Shown here in pieces: positions 1-7,131 of a stretch of DNA of 7,560 nucleotides (the stretch's first letter is position 1; every line of letters begins with the position of its first letter). The position numbers and the translations under genes are program-made. Source of the DNA: Anaerolineae bacterium. GTDB lineage: Bacteria > Chloroflexota > Anaerolineae > Aggregatilineales > UBA2796. The stretch is from contig JADZBY010000188.1 in the NCBI GenBank assembly GCA_020851855.1, positions 1-7,560 on the forward strand, in the 5' to 3' direction. The notes below the pieces were generated by a model. That model ran no database searches, was not told the DNA's origin, and saw only the letters and a list, made by a program, of their open reading frames with translations.

Positions 1-92
1 CCTCTCCCTCATGGAGAGGGGTGCGGAAACCCAGGATTCCCGCTTTTTCTCCCCTCTCGCCCACCGGGAGAGAGGGGCCGGGGGAGTGAGGG
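1..92. repeat. Intergenic C/T-rich and G/A-rich inverted-repeat block
   Basis: Two small hairpins lie close together. CCTCTCC (1-7) pairs with GGAGAGG (13-19), and CCCCTCTC (51-58) pairs with GAGAGGGG (70-77). GGGT (19-22) can also pair with ACCC (29-32). The block ends in a G-rich run up to GTGAGGGT. This style (CCCTCTCCC ... GGGAGAGGG ... GGGTGAGGGT) resembles short dispersed intergenic repeats that I associate with Chloroflexota and cyanobacteria; that comparison is from memory. No T-run follows either stem on the plus strand, so a terminator role is not obvious. The left edge lies at or beyond the window start, so the element may be incomplete. Confidence 0.5.
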
Positions 93-141
93 TCAACACG
101 AAAACGGGCTTTGCAGACACACCCTAACGATTTCTTGGCAA

Positions 142-182
142 TTTGTGGACACGTTGCGTTCACTGCGCAACGTGTCCACAAA
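142..182. repeat. Perfect palindrome with 17-bp arms and a 7-nt spacer
   Basis: TTTGTGGACACGTTGCG (142-158) is followed by TTCACTG (159-165) and by the exact reverse complement of the first arm (166-182). The arms have no mismatch, and symmetry stops at both ends (A141 against A183). There is no T-run after it on the plus strand and none beyond it on the minus strand, so it is a poor intrinsic terminator. It lies about 70 bases upstream of the predicted -35 element of the regulator gene. It could be a large operator, a REP-like element or the trace of a mobile element. CGTTGCG recurs at 186-192, so the right arm has a second possible partner. Confidence 0.75.
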
Positions 183-190
183 AAGCGTTG

Positions 191-210
191 CGCCGCCTGA
201 ATCGGCGGCG
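191..210 (+). terminator. GC-rich hairpin, possible weak terminator
   Basis: CGCCGCC (191-197) pairs with GGCGGCG (204-210) across a six-base loop (TGAATC). It is followed by TTCTCATT, which is T-rich but not a clean T-run. It could end transcription from a gene left of the window, insulating the regulator promoter downstream. Its closeness to the 142-182 palindrome suggests the two may form one structured region. Confidence 0.35.
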
Positions 211-249
211 TTCTCATTGGATTGACAGGATGCTGGCATCGCGAGTCTC

Positions 250-278
250 TTGACTCTCCAAACGAATCCTCCTACCAT
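250..278 (+). promoter_or_regulatory. Sigma70-like promoter of the ROK regulator gene
   Basis: TTGACT (250-255) matches the -35 consensus at five of six positions. After a 17-base spacer, TACCAT (273-278) matches the -10 consensus at four of six, including the key T1, A5 and T6. The expected start of transcription is near 285, inside the palindrome that follows. This gives a leader of about 60 bases before the preferred start codon at 344. A second TTGACA at 222-227 has no good -10 partner at normal spacing. Confidence 0.5.
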
Positions 279-305
279 GTAACTAAATAATGTTAATTAA
301 GTTAC
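279..305. promoter_or_regulatory. AT-rich palindromic operator candidate (ROK autoregulation)
   Basis: GTAACT (279-284) and AGTTAC (300-305) are exact inverted ends of a 27-base imperfect palindrome centred on 292; 10 of 13 pairs are complementary. The element directly abuts the -10 box and covers the likely transcription start, the classical position for a repressor operator. ROK repressors of the XylR, NagC and Mlc type are known to bind AT-rich palindromes, often at their own promoters. I infer that the ROK protein encoded just downstream binds here. No convincing second copy was seen upstream of the ABC transporter genes. Confidence 0.5.
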
Positions 306-333
306 TCCCTGCGCTGTCTCATGCAGCGAGGAT

Positions 334-339
334 GGAGAG
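334..339 (+). promoter_or_regulatory. Ribosome binding site that favours the start at 344
   Basis: GGAGAG lies four bases before ATG 344. The earlier in-frame ATGs have no such support. ATG 290 falls inside the operator and next to the expected transcription start, and ATG 332 overlaps this site. Confidence 0.5.
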
Positions 340-343
340 TCTT

Positions 344-1531
344 ATGGTTCAGGCCGCTCGCGCAGAACTGATGCGTCGGATTAACCGCTCTGCCGTTCTG
401 AACCTGATCCGCCACAGCGCCCAGCTGTCGCGTCCTGAGATTGCGCGCCAACTCAACATGAGCCTGCCGACCGTGATGAAAGTCGTCGAAGGCCTCATCG
501 CCGAGGGTCTGGTCCACCCCTGTGGTTATGGAAAATCTACTGGAGGCCGCCCTGCCGAGCTGCTCGAATTTGGAGGCACTCAGCACGCGATCATCGGTAT
601 TGACCTCGGCGGCAGCAAGATGTTTGGCGCCGTGGCCGACCTGCTTGGCCACATCCAGTACGAAGTCTACGTAGAACATGCGGAGAATGAATTAAAGGAT
701 CCCCTCGAGCGACTGTACTCCCTGATCAGCGCGCTGCTGGCTGCCCCACGGCCAGCAACACAGCAAGTGTGGGGGATCGGTATCGGAGTGCCGAGCATAA
801 CGCTTCGTCCTGAGGGCATTGTCGTCAACGCGCCAAGCCTGGGATGGCGTGATTTTCCCCTCCAGCAAATTCTCTCCGAGCGGTTTGGACTTCGTATCCT
901 CGTAGAAAACGATGTGAACCTCGCTTGCTTGGGCGAATGGGAGTTCGGCGTCGGCGGCAACTCGGAGAGCATGGTGTATATCACCATCGGGACAGGCATC
1001 GGCGCAGGCGTGCTTCTCAACGGCCAGATACATCGTGGCTTCAATTTCGCAGCTGGTGAGATCGGGCATTTCGTCCCTTCTCCCCGTTTCCTGGGCCAAC
1101 GCTACGAAGGGTTTGGCGCGCTTGAACACGTAGCATCGGGGCTGAGCATCCAGAAGCGTACTGCCGAGGTTGCAGAGCGGCTAAAGATTCCCTCACCGGC
1201 GGGCGGGTGGGGCGCCGAACCCCTGTTCGCGGCAGCAAATGACGGTCAAGCCTGGGCGGCAGAGTTGGTCGATGAGATAGCCGATTACCTGGCCGTCGCG
1301 GTGGCTGGCGTTTCTGTCGTGCTGAACCCTGAGTTGATCGTATTCAGCGGCGGTGTGATGAAATCCGGGCGGTTGCTCGTGACACGCGTCCAGCGCCGTT
1401 TGCAGGGCGCTATTCCCTTTGTACCGCGTATCGAGCTATCCGAAATTGGCTACCGTGCTGCTGCGCTCGGTGCAATCGCTCTGCTCTCGGAAATGTCTAC
1501 TGCACCGGTGAAAGTCACACATGCGGTGTGA
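344..1531 (+). CDS. ROK-family transcriptional repressor (XylR/NagC/Mlc type)
   Basis: This 395-residue protein has the two-part ROK-repressor architecture and the usual length. Residues 12-57 form a winged helix-turn-helix (core LSRPEIARQLNMSLPTV, 28-44) with a wing GKSTGGRPAEL at 63-73. The ROK sugar-kinase fold starts at IGIDLGGSK (84-92) and includes GIGVP (146-150), VENDVN (187-192, D190 aligning with the glucokinase catalytic Asp), ITIGTGIGAG (213-222), AGEIGH (237-242) and the second nucleotide motif IVFSGGV (332-338). The cysteine zinc motif (CxCGxxGCxE) that normally follows EIGH is absent: 243-261 hold no Cys and end GALE instead of GCLE. I expect a cytoplasmic sugar-responsive repressor of this locus and its own promoter. 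The inducer is unknown. The start at 344 is chosen for its ribosome binding site and because 290 lies in the operator. Confidence 0.9.
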   Translation: MVQAARAELMRRINRSAVLNLIRHSAQLSRPEIARQLNMSLPTVMKVVEGLIAEGLVHPCGYGKSTGGRPAELLEFGGTQHAIIGIDLGGSKMFGAVADLLGHIQYEVYVEHAENELKDPLERLYSLISALLAAPRPATQQVWGIGIGVPSITLRPEGIVVNAPSLGWRDFPLQQILSERFGLRILVENDVNLACLGEWEFGVGGNSESMVYITIGTGIGAGVLLNGQIHRGFNFAAGEIGHFVPSPRFLGQRYEGFGALEHVASGLSIQKRTAEVAERLKIPSPAGGWGAEPLFAAANDGQAWAAELVDEIADYLAVAVAGVSVVLNPELIVFSGGVMKSGRLLVTRVQRRLQGAIPFVPRIELSEIGYRAAALGAIALLSEMSTAPVKVTHAV

Positions 1532-1545
1532 CCATGCGGCGTCAG

Positions 1546-1563
1546 CTTGTTTTCGAAAGAAAG
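1546..1563. promoter_or_regulatory. Imperfect palindrome after the regulator gene
   Basis: CTTGTTTTC (1546-1554) faces GAAAGAAAG (1555-1563), with seven of nine pairs complementary and a perfect TTTCGAAA core. It begins 15 bases after the regulator stop codon. It is too A/T-rich and has no T-run for a terminator, so an operator for the transporter genes is conceivable. I could not place a convincing promoter beside it. Confidence 0.2.
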
Positions 1564-1675
1564 GAGAAGGCGAAAGGAACGGACGGTAAGGCTGGGGAAT
1601 AGCCAAAAACCCCAAGTTCGGCTTGTCACGGTCGCTCAAGTGGGTAGAGAGAAGGGTTAGCGCCTTTGTGCGGCT

Positions 1676-1719
1676 CTTCGTGCACCAGAAGGTTGCAGCA
1701 GGCTCATGCGTGCACGAGG
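1676..1719 (+). repeat. Inverted repeat in the leader of the transporter operon
   Basis: TTCGTGCAC (1677-1685) and GTGCACGAG (1710-1718) pair with one wobble, and C1676-G1719 adds a tenth pair, across a 24-base loop. The element lies about 75 bases before the binding-protein start and could be an operator or leader hairpin. I see no clear -10/-35 pair in the whole 1532-1794 gap, so the promoter of the transporter genes remains unidentified. Confidence 0.25.
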
Positions 1720-1794
1720 GGTTAAGGATTTAGCGCCGCGCAATTCGTGTAACCGCAACCGATCCGTCATTCAAGACATTTTGGGAGGATAGTC

Positions 1795-3117
1795 ATGCCA
1801 CGCAGAATTTCTCGACGCCGGTTCCTCCAAACGACAGCCGCCGCCGCTGGCGGTCTCGCCCTTTCCTCCGCTTTTCCCTTGTCGCGCCGTGCCAGAGGAC
1901 AGGGAGTCATTAAGCTGACACAGGTCACCAGCTCGGATCAGGTTCCTTACTTCGAATTCATCAACGCCGAGTTCCAGAAGCTTCATCCTGAAGTCGAATT
2001 CGACCTGATCGGCCCCGGTTACGACCAGATGCGGACCAAAATCATCTCGTCCCTGGTGGCCGGCGCGCCGATGGATATTTTCAGCCTGGACATCATCTGG
2101 GTCGGTGAGTTTGCGTCGCAGGGATTCTGCGAGCCGATGGACCAATCCATGACCGATGCTGAAAGGGCCGAGTTCCTGCCCGGCGCACTGGAAGGGATCA
2201 CGGCTAACGGCGCACTGCAAGGGCTTCCGGCGGGCGCCTGGATGAAGAACCTGTTCTATAACAAAGGCATCGTGGAGCAATTGGGACTCGATGCACCGCC
2301 CACGACATACGAACAACTTGCCGAAGTCGGCAAGCAAGCGCAGGCAGACGGGGTCTTACCCTACATCTTCGGTTGGGGTTGGACACAGAACGAGGGCTTC
2401 ACCTGCGACTGGACCGTCATACTCCACGCCTTCGGTGGGAAGTGGTTTGACGACGAGGGCAAGTGGGCGATCAACAACGAGAACGGTGTGGCCGCTCTTA
2501 CCTACATGGTCGACAACCTGAAAGCTGAGGTGTTTGACCCCGCGTCCATTACTTACGATGACCGCCAGGTGATGAACCCGTTCCTGGCAGGGCAATATCT
2601 GGGCATGTGCAACTGGGGCCTGTGGGGCTGGAGCATGTCCAACTCTCCGGACGATTCGAAGATCGTGGGGCAAGCCGACGTCGGGCTGATGTTCGGGACG
2701 GAGTATGCTGGCACGACCAGTTCCTCGATCCTCGCCATTCCCGCCATCTCTCTCAATGCTGCATCTCCAAGCGAAAACAAGGACCTGGCTACCGAGTGGA
2801 TGCGCCTGTACGCCGGCATCGGGCACCCCGAATACCGCAAGGCAGCGATGGATCTGTCCGGCATCCCGCCCGTTCAAACGGCCCTGTGGAGCGATCCAGA
2901 CCTGATGGCCGATGTCCCGGTGTTGCCCAAGCTTGCCGACCAGGCGACGTATGGCTATCAGCGTCCGTCGTCCAATGTCGTCAACTACAGCGAGTGGTCG
3001 ACCATGCTCCAGACGGAGCTGAGCAAAGCGCTGACGGGCCAGGTGACGCCTCAAGAGGCGCTTGACGCCATCGTTGAGACGTCCAACGTTCAATTCCCGA
3101 ACATCAGCGCCGAGTGA
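1795..3117 (+). CDS. ABC sugar transporter substrate-binding protein, Tat-exported
   Basis: This is a 440-residue family 1 (UgpB/MalE-like) extracellular solute-binding protein of usual length. It would capture a sugar outside the membrane and deliver it to the two permeases encoded next. The N-terminus is a twin-arginine signal: SRRRFLQ at residues 6-12, a hydrophobic stretch at 13-29, then RRARG (31-35) before the mature part. There is no lipobox Cys, so membrane anchoring as a lipoprotein is not predicted; the cleavage site is unclear. Family-typical segments follow: MDIFSLDIIWVGEFA in the first third, GLPAGAWMKNLFYNK, a Trp-rich stretch (GWGWTQNEGF) and GGKWFDDEGKW. Abundant Trp and Tyr suit sugar stacking. 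GGGAGG at 1783-1788, six bases before ATG, is a strong ribosome binding site. The family fits oligosaccharides or glycosides, but the ligand cannot be read from sequence. Confidence 0.93.
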   Translation: MPRRISRRRFLQTTAAAAGGLALSSAFPLSRRARGQGVIKLTQVTSSDQVPYFEFINAEFQKLHPEVEFDLIGPGYDQMRTKIISSLVAGAPMDIFSLDIIWVGEFASQGFCEPMDQSMTDAERAEFLPGALEGITANGALQGLPAGAWMKNLFYNKGIVEQLGLDAPPTTYEQLAEVGKQAQADGVLPYIFGWGWTQNEGFTCDWTVILHAFGGKWFDDEGKWAINNENGVAALTYMVDNLKAEVFDPASITYDDRQVMNPFLAGQYLGMCNWGLWGWSMSNSPDDSKIVGQADVGLMFGTEYAGTTSSSILAIPAISLNAASPSENKDLATEWMRLYAGIGHPEYRKAAMDLSGIPPVQTALWSDPDLMADVPVLPKLADQATYGYQRPSSNVVNYSEWSTMLQTELSKALTGQVTPQEALDAIVETSNVQFPNISAE

Positions 3118-3135
3118 CTTACGCAGTGGACGCCG

Positions 3136-3160
3136 CCAGGGTTGTCACTGACAACCCTGG
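3136..3160 (+). terminator. Strong intercistronic hairpin between binding protein and permease
   Basis: CCAGGGTTGTCA (3136-3147) and TGACAACCCTGG (3149-3160) are perfect 12-bp arms around a single C. As RNA this gives an 11-bp stem with a three-base loop, beginning 18 bases after the binding-protein stop and followed by TTCACTTT. It looks like a leaky terminator or an mRNA-stabilising hairpin. Known sugar ABC operons (malE-malF, for example) use such elements to make far more binding protein than permease. It also rules against TTG 3142 as the permease start, because that codon would lie inside the stem. Confidence 0.7.
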
Positions 3161-3177
3161 TTCACTTTGGGCGGCAT

Positions 3178-4116
3178 ATGAGCATATCTGAATCGCACAG
3201 AATGGCACTTCAACCACAGCAGAGAGCCACGCGCGGTATCGAACGGCGCGAACGGCGTCTTGCTCTCCTACTGCTGTCTCCCGCCGCGTTGCTTGTCGGC
3301 AGCATCATCGTCGTGCCACTACTGTATGCCGGGCTGCTCAGCTTGCACCAGGTGGGCGCAAACCCGCGCGCCCCATCGCTGTTCGTCGGGCTGGATAACT
3401 ACCGAACTATTCTGAGCGCCCCTGCGTTTGGCAACGCGACCCTAAACACCGTGTACTTCGCTGTCGTGTCGCTTGTCCTGCAGATTCCGCTGGGTCTCGC
3501 TATTGCGCTGCTCCTTAACCTGAATTTCCCTGGCCGTAATGTCGTGCGCGCCGCGATCCTGATTCCCTGGGCCATTCCGACCATCGTAAACGGCGCACTG
3601 TGGAAATGGATCTACGATGCGTCCTATGGCGCGCTCAATGGCATCCTGATGCAGCTCGGCTTGATAGAGAAACCCGTCGTCTGGCTCGGCACGCCGTTTG
3701 GGGCGATGAACATGGTCATCATCGCCGATACCTGGAAAGTCCTGCCGTTCTACGTGATCATCTTCCTGGCTGGCCTTCAGACCATACCGGATGAGCTTTT
3801 TGACGCGGCCACCGTGGATGGTGCAACGGCATGGCAGAAGCTTCGTTACATCATCCTGCCCTTCGTGCGGCCCTTCTTGCTGGTCATCCTCATCCTGCGC
3901 ACGATGGAGACATTCCGCGTTTTCGATATCATCTTCACCCTCTCTGGCGGCGGCCCTGGCGGCGGCACGACCGTAATCGCCTTTTATGCCTATCAGATCA
4001 CGTTTCAGAGCCTGAAATTCGGCTCTGGCGCGGCGTTGTCTTTCATCATCGCTGGCGCTACCCTGTCGATCTCACTCCTTTACATCCGCATCCTGCGGCC
4101 AGAAGAATTGAGCTAG
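3178..4116 (+). CDS. ABC sugar transporter permease, MalF/UgpA type
   Basis: This 312-residue inner-membrane permease has a basic cytoplasmic tail (about 1-27) and about six membrane segments, near residues 28-54, 91-115, 123-145, 176-200, 230-250 and 284-304. The cytoplasmic EAA loop that docks the ATPase is clear: DAATVDGATAWQKL ... ILP at about 209-228. The Gly-rich LSGGGPGGGT (255-264) is typical of the MalF/UgpA branch. It should pair with the next gene's product to form the channel. Start choice is uncertain: ATG 3178 has only a weak upstream GGGCGG, ATG 3202 is an in-frame alternative giving 304 residues, and TTG 3142 lies inside the preceding hairpin and is unlikely. The gene ends eight bases before the second permease gene. 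Confidence 0.9.
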   Translation: MSISESHRMALQPQQRATRGIERRERRLALLLLSPAALLVGSIIVVPLLYAGLLSLHQVGANPRAPSLFVGLDNYRTILSAPAFGNATLNTVYFAVVSLVLQIPLGLAIALLLNLNFPGRNVVRAAILIPWAIPTIVNGALWKWIYDASYGALNGILMQLGLIEKPVVWLGTPFGAMNMVIIADTWKVLPFYVIIFLAGLQTIPDELFDAATVDGATAWQKLRYIILPFVRPFLLVILILRTMETFRVFDIIFTLSGGGPGGGTTVIAFYAYQITFQSLKFGSGAALSFIIAGATLSISLLYIRILRPEELS

Positions 4117-4124
4117 TTTCCACG

Positions 4125-5015
<891 letters not shown>

Positions 5016-5058
5016 TGCGACGCTAATTCTATTCAGGTACATGACGGCCTCATTTCGT

Positions 5059-5064
5059 AAGGAG
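5059..5064 (+). promoter_or_regulatory. Ribosome binding site setting the start at 5074
   Basis: AAGGAG lies nine bases before ATG 5074. An in-frame ATG at 5041 would place this site inside the gene and add eleven residues before the first beta strand of the deacetylase fold, so 5074 is preferred. Confidence 0.65.
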
Positions 5065-5073
5065 CTTTGTTCA

Positions 5074-5805
5074 ATGAAAATCGCGGTTGTAGTCGCTCAC
5101 CCGGATTACGTGGCAACGGTCATTGGCGGCACGCTGATCAAACATGCTCAGCGTGGCGACGACGTGCACGTCGTTGTGCTTTGCCCTGGCGAGTTAGGAC
5201 CGGGGACGATTGTCTATCCGGAGAAATCGCGCGAGGAACTGGTCGAGATCAGGTTGCAAGAGCTTGATGCCCTTGCTCAGGTCCAGGGGTTGAAGAGCGT
5301 GCGGGTGTTGCGCTACGAAGATACACAGATTATGAATACTCCCGAACTGCGCCTGACGTTGGGCACACTTTTTCGCGAGATTCAGCCCGATATCCTGATC
5401 ACACATTGGCCACAAGACGCGCATCCTGATGTGCGAAATGCGGGGCAAGCCGCCATCGACGCCTGTTTGATCTCCGTCCTTGGTTACCTGAAAACCGAGC
5501 ACCCGGCCCATGAGATCAAGAAAGTGTACACCTTCACCATACGCACGGGCATCGACTTTCACCCGGACGTGTTTGTCGACATCAGCGATGTCATGGAGAA
5601 GAAGTTTGATGGCATCGCCTGTTTCGACATGGTCGTACGTGAGATGAAGTTCTTCACTGACAAGGACGATCCCGACCGCTGGAAGGAGAAGATACTCGCC
5701 GCGGACATGTACTGGGGGCTGGAGTCGGGCGTTCGCTATGCCGAGCCGTTCAAGCAAGTCAAACAGCCGGAAGGTCGGCGTGCTGTGGATCTGCTCCCTC
5801 TTTGA
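5074..5805 (+). CDS. PIG-L/LmbE-family deacetylase homologue with altered metal site
   Basis: This 243-residue protein has the length and order of the PIG-L family (MshB, BshB, BcZBP), zinc enzymes that remove acetyl groups from N-acetylglucosamine compounds. Visible family segments are KIAVVVAHPD (2-11), GGTL (18-21), EIRLQELDAL (58-67), PDILITHWPQDAHPDV (105-120), the tail FHPDVFVDISDVMEKK (162-177) and SGVRYAEPF (218-226). The metal centre is not canonical. The zinc-binding AHPDD reads AHPDY, so Y12 replaces the second zinc ligand. HPDH reads HPDV, so V120 replaces the third. H9, the catalytic-base position D11 and H117 remain. It may be a pseudoenzyme, a binding protein or an enzyme using other ligands (H111 is nearby). 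It has no signal peptide and is presumably cytoplasmic. It sits 58 bases after the permease gene and 45 before the hydrolase gene, in one apparent operon. Confidence 0.85.
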   Translation: MKIAVVVAHPDYVATVIGGTLIKHAQRGDDVHVVVLCPGELGPGTIVYPEKSREELVEIRLQELDALAQVQGLKSVRVLRYEDTQIMNTPELRLTLGTLFREIQPDILITHWPQDAHPDVRNAGQAAIDACLISVLGYLKTEHPAHEIKKVYTFTIRTGIDFHPDVFVDISDVMEKKFDGIACFDMVVREMKFFTDKDDPDRWKEKILAADMYWGLESGVRYAEPFKQVKQPEGRRAVDLLPL

Positions 5806-5850
5806 GCGTTTCCAAGTAGCAGTCAATCCCAAAGGACGAGTGAACACACT

Positions 5851-7131
5851 ATGACGCTTCAGGCGCGCTGGCAGGCCCTTGATGAGACGATTCGCGGCTG
5901 GTGGGATGGCGACATGCGCACCGCCAGGGAGCAGGATGTATGTGCCAATGAGGTTGACTGGACCTGGGTAGAAACGATTGAAACCATCAGTGGACGCAGA
6001 CCCGAACCGCCTCCCGATAGCCGAACGCTGTTGTACCTGCCTTTCCCATTCAGCCCAGCCGGAGGGAATCAGGGTGCGTACCCGGAGATGTTCGGCTGGG
6101 ACACGTTCTTCATCAACCTCGGTATGCTCGCTCACGGACGCCATGACCTTGTGCGAGGCCAGGTCCTGAATCACCTGTTCATGATCCTGCGTTATGGCAT
6201 GGTCCTGAATGCCAACCGCACTTATTTCACCACGCGGTCACAGCCGCCGCTCCATGCCGAGAGTGTCTGGCGCTACTACCAGGCCACAGGAGATCGTGAG
6301 CTACTGTTTCTTGCCTATGGTTTGCTGACAAGGGAGTACCGCACCTACTGGAATGCGGAGCATCATCGGACACCAACCGGCCTTGCCACGAACCGCGATC
6401 TGGGCGATCCCTACCTTCGTCCCGAGCTAGCTTCTATCGCAGAGGCTGGCCTGGATTTCAGTCCGTGTTTTGGCCCCGATATCCGGCAGTGTGTGCCGAT
6501 ATCAACGAACTCCCAACTTGTGCGCTATGCGAACGTGCTCTCCGCTGTCGCCGCCGAACTGGGGCAATTGTACGACGCCGAAATGTGGAAGGAAGAGGCG
6601 AAGCGCCGCGCACAGACGATCCGCGAACTGTGCTGGGACGAGGATGCAGGCTTTCTTTTCGAGTACAACTTCGCAGAGGGACGGCGGATTCCAGTCTGGT
6701 CGCTATGTGCCTATTGGGCGATGTGGGCAGGTGTGACCACGCCGGAGCAAGACGCAAAGCTGGTGCAAAACCTGCCGCGCTTTGAACAGCAGAACGGCCT
6801 GACTTTCACCGACAGAATCTATCCCAGTCCCTTCCCAGAGTTTCCTTTACTCCAGTGGTCGTATCCCTATTGCTGGCATCCGCTCGTGACGATGGTGGTC
6901 GAAGCGCTGAGCAGCCACGGCTACACGGGTGAGGCGCGGCGCGTAGGGGAGGCGTACCTCAACTGGGTTATTAGCGAGTTCGAGCGCACCGGGAAGCTGT
7001 GGGAGAAGATCATCGGCGTGCCCGACACCGTGGAGACGGCTGTCGAGCGCTACGAGAACGCACCTTTTCACGGCTGGGCGTCTGGCTCCGTGGCGGTGAT
7101 AGGACGACTGATTGGCATGCAGAGTAAATGA
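5851..7131 (+). CDS. GH37 trehalase-like glycoside hydrolase, divergent
   Basis: This 426-residue (alpha/alpha)6-barrel hydrolase aligns by eye with E. coli TreA through nearly its whole core: PAGGNQ (69-74), GWDTFF (82-87), NANRTYFTTRSQPP (120-133), RPE (190-192), EAGLDFS (198-204), VPISTN (215-220), LQWSYPYCWHP (334-344), GKLWEK (381-386) and VERYENAPFHGW (398-409). D202 matches the catalytic acid (TreA D312) and E385 the likely base (TreA E496); E399 aligns with the E of TreA GGGEY. The signature Arg of PGGRF is missing (N73 area) and QWDxPxGWxP has Ser for Asp (S336). It lacks a signal peptide and is shorter than TreA (about 565), so it probably acts in the cytoplasm on an imported alpha-glycoside. 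True trehalose is possible but not assured. A GGACGAG ribosome-binding-like site precedes ATG by ten bases. Confidence 0.82.
   Translation: MTLQARWQALDETIRGWWDGDMRTAREQDVCANEVDWTWVETIETISGRRPEPPPDSRTLLYLPFPFSPAGGNQGAYPEMFGWDTFFINLGMLAHGRHDLVRGQVLNHLFMILRYGMVLNANRTYFTTRSQPPLHAESVWRYYQATGDRELLFLAYGLLTREYRTYWNAEHHRTPTGLATNRDLGDPYLRPELASIAEAGLDFSPCFGPDIRQCVPISTNSQLVRYANVLSAVAAELGQLYDAEMWKEEAKRRAQTIRELCWDEDAGFLFEYNFAEGRRIPVWSLCAYWAMWAGVTTPEQDAKLVQNLPRFEQQNGLTFTDRIYPSPFPEFPLLQWSYPYCWHPLVTMVVEALSSHGYTGEARRVGEAYLNWVISEFERTGKLWEKIIGVPDTVETAVERYENAPFHGWASGSVAVIGRLIGMQSK

Noticed and set aside
166..192. Riboswitch-like switching between the 142-182 stem and a CGCAACG/CGTTGCG alternative
   Set aside because: The 17-bp stem would greatly outweigh the 7-bp alternative, and the predicted promoter of the regulator lies downstream, so this region is probably not in its leader.
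1..210. CRISPR array or tRNA gene in the repeat-rich left end
   Set aside because: No regularly spaced direct repeats with unique spacers are present, and no tRNA-like arm set or CCA end can be traced.
93..278. Minus-strand 61-codon open frame
   Set aside because: It runs straight through the perfect palindrome and the GC hairpin, has no ribosome binding site that I can see, and its product resembles nothing.
290..343. Upstream start for the ROK gene at ATG 290
   Set aside because: ATG 290 lies inside the operator palindrome and within a few bases of the predicted transcription start. The added residues are not typical of ROK N-termini.
2356..3093. Minus-strand open frame of 245 codons antisense to the binding protein
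   Set aside because: The plus-strand solute-binding protein is unmistakable here. The antisense product is compositionally a shadow.
3831..4124. N-terminal extension of the second permease in the same frame
   Set aside because: It overlaps the first permease gene, is His/Pro/Arg-rich shadow sequence without a membrane-protein pattern, and ATG 4125 gives the normal family length.
5194..6174. Long minus-strand open frame (326 codons) antisense to the PIG-L and hydrolase genes
   Set aside because: It spans two clear plus-strand genes and their gap and shows no family motif. It is explained by codon bias on the coding strand.
6847..7131. Continuation of the antisense remnant frame into the hydrolase gene
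   Set aside because: Protein-like character stops at 7132. The frame left of it is the reverse complement of conserved GH37 motifs.
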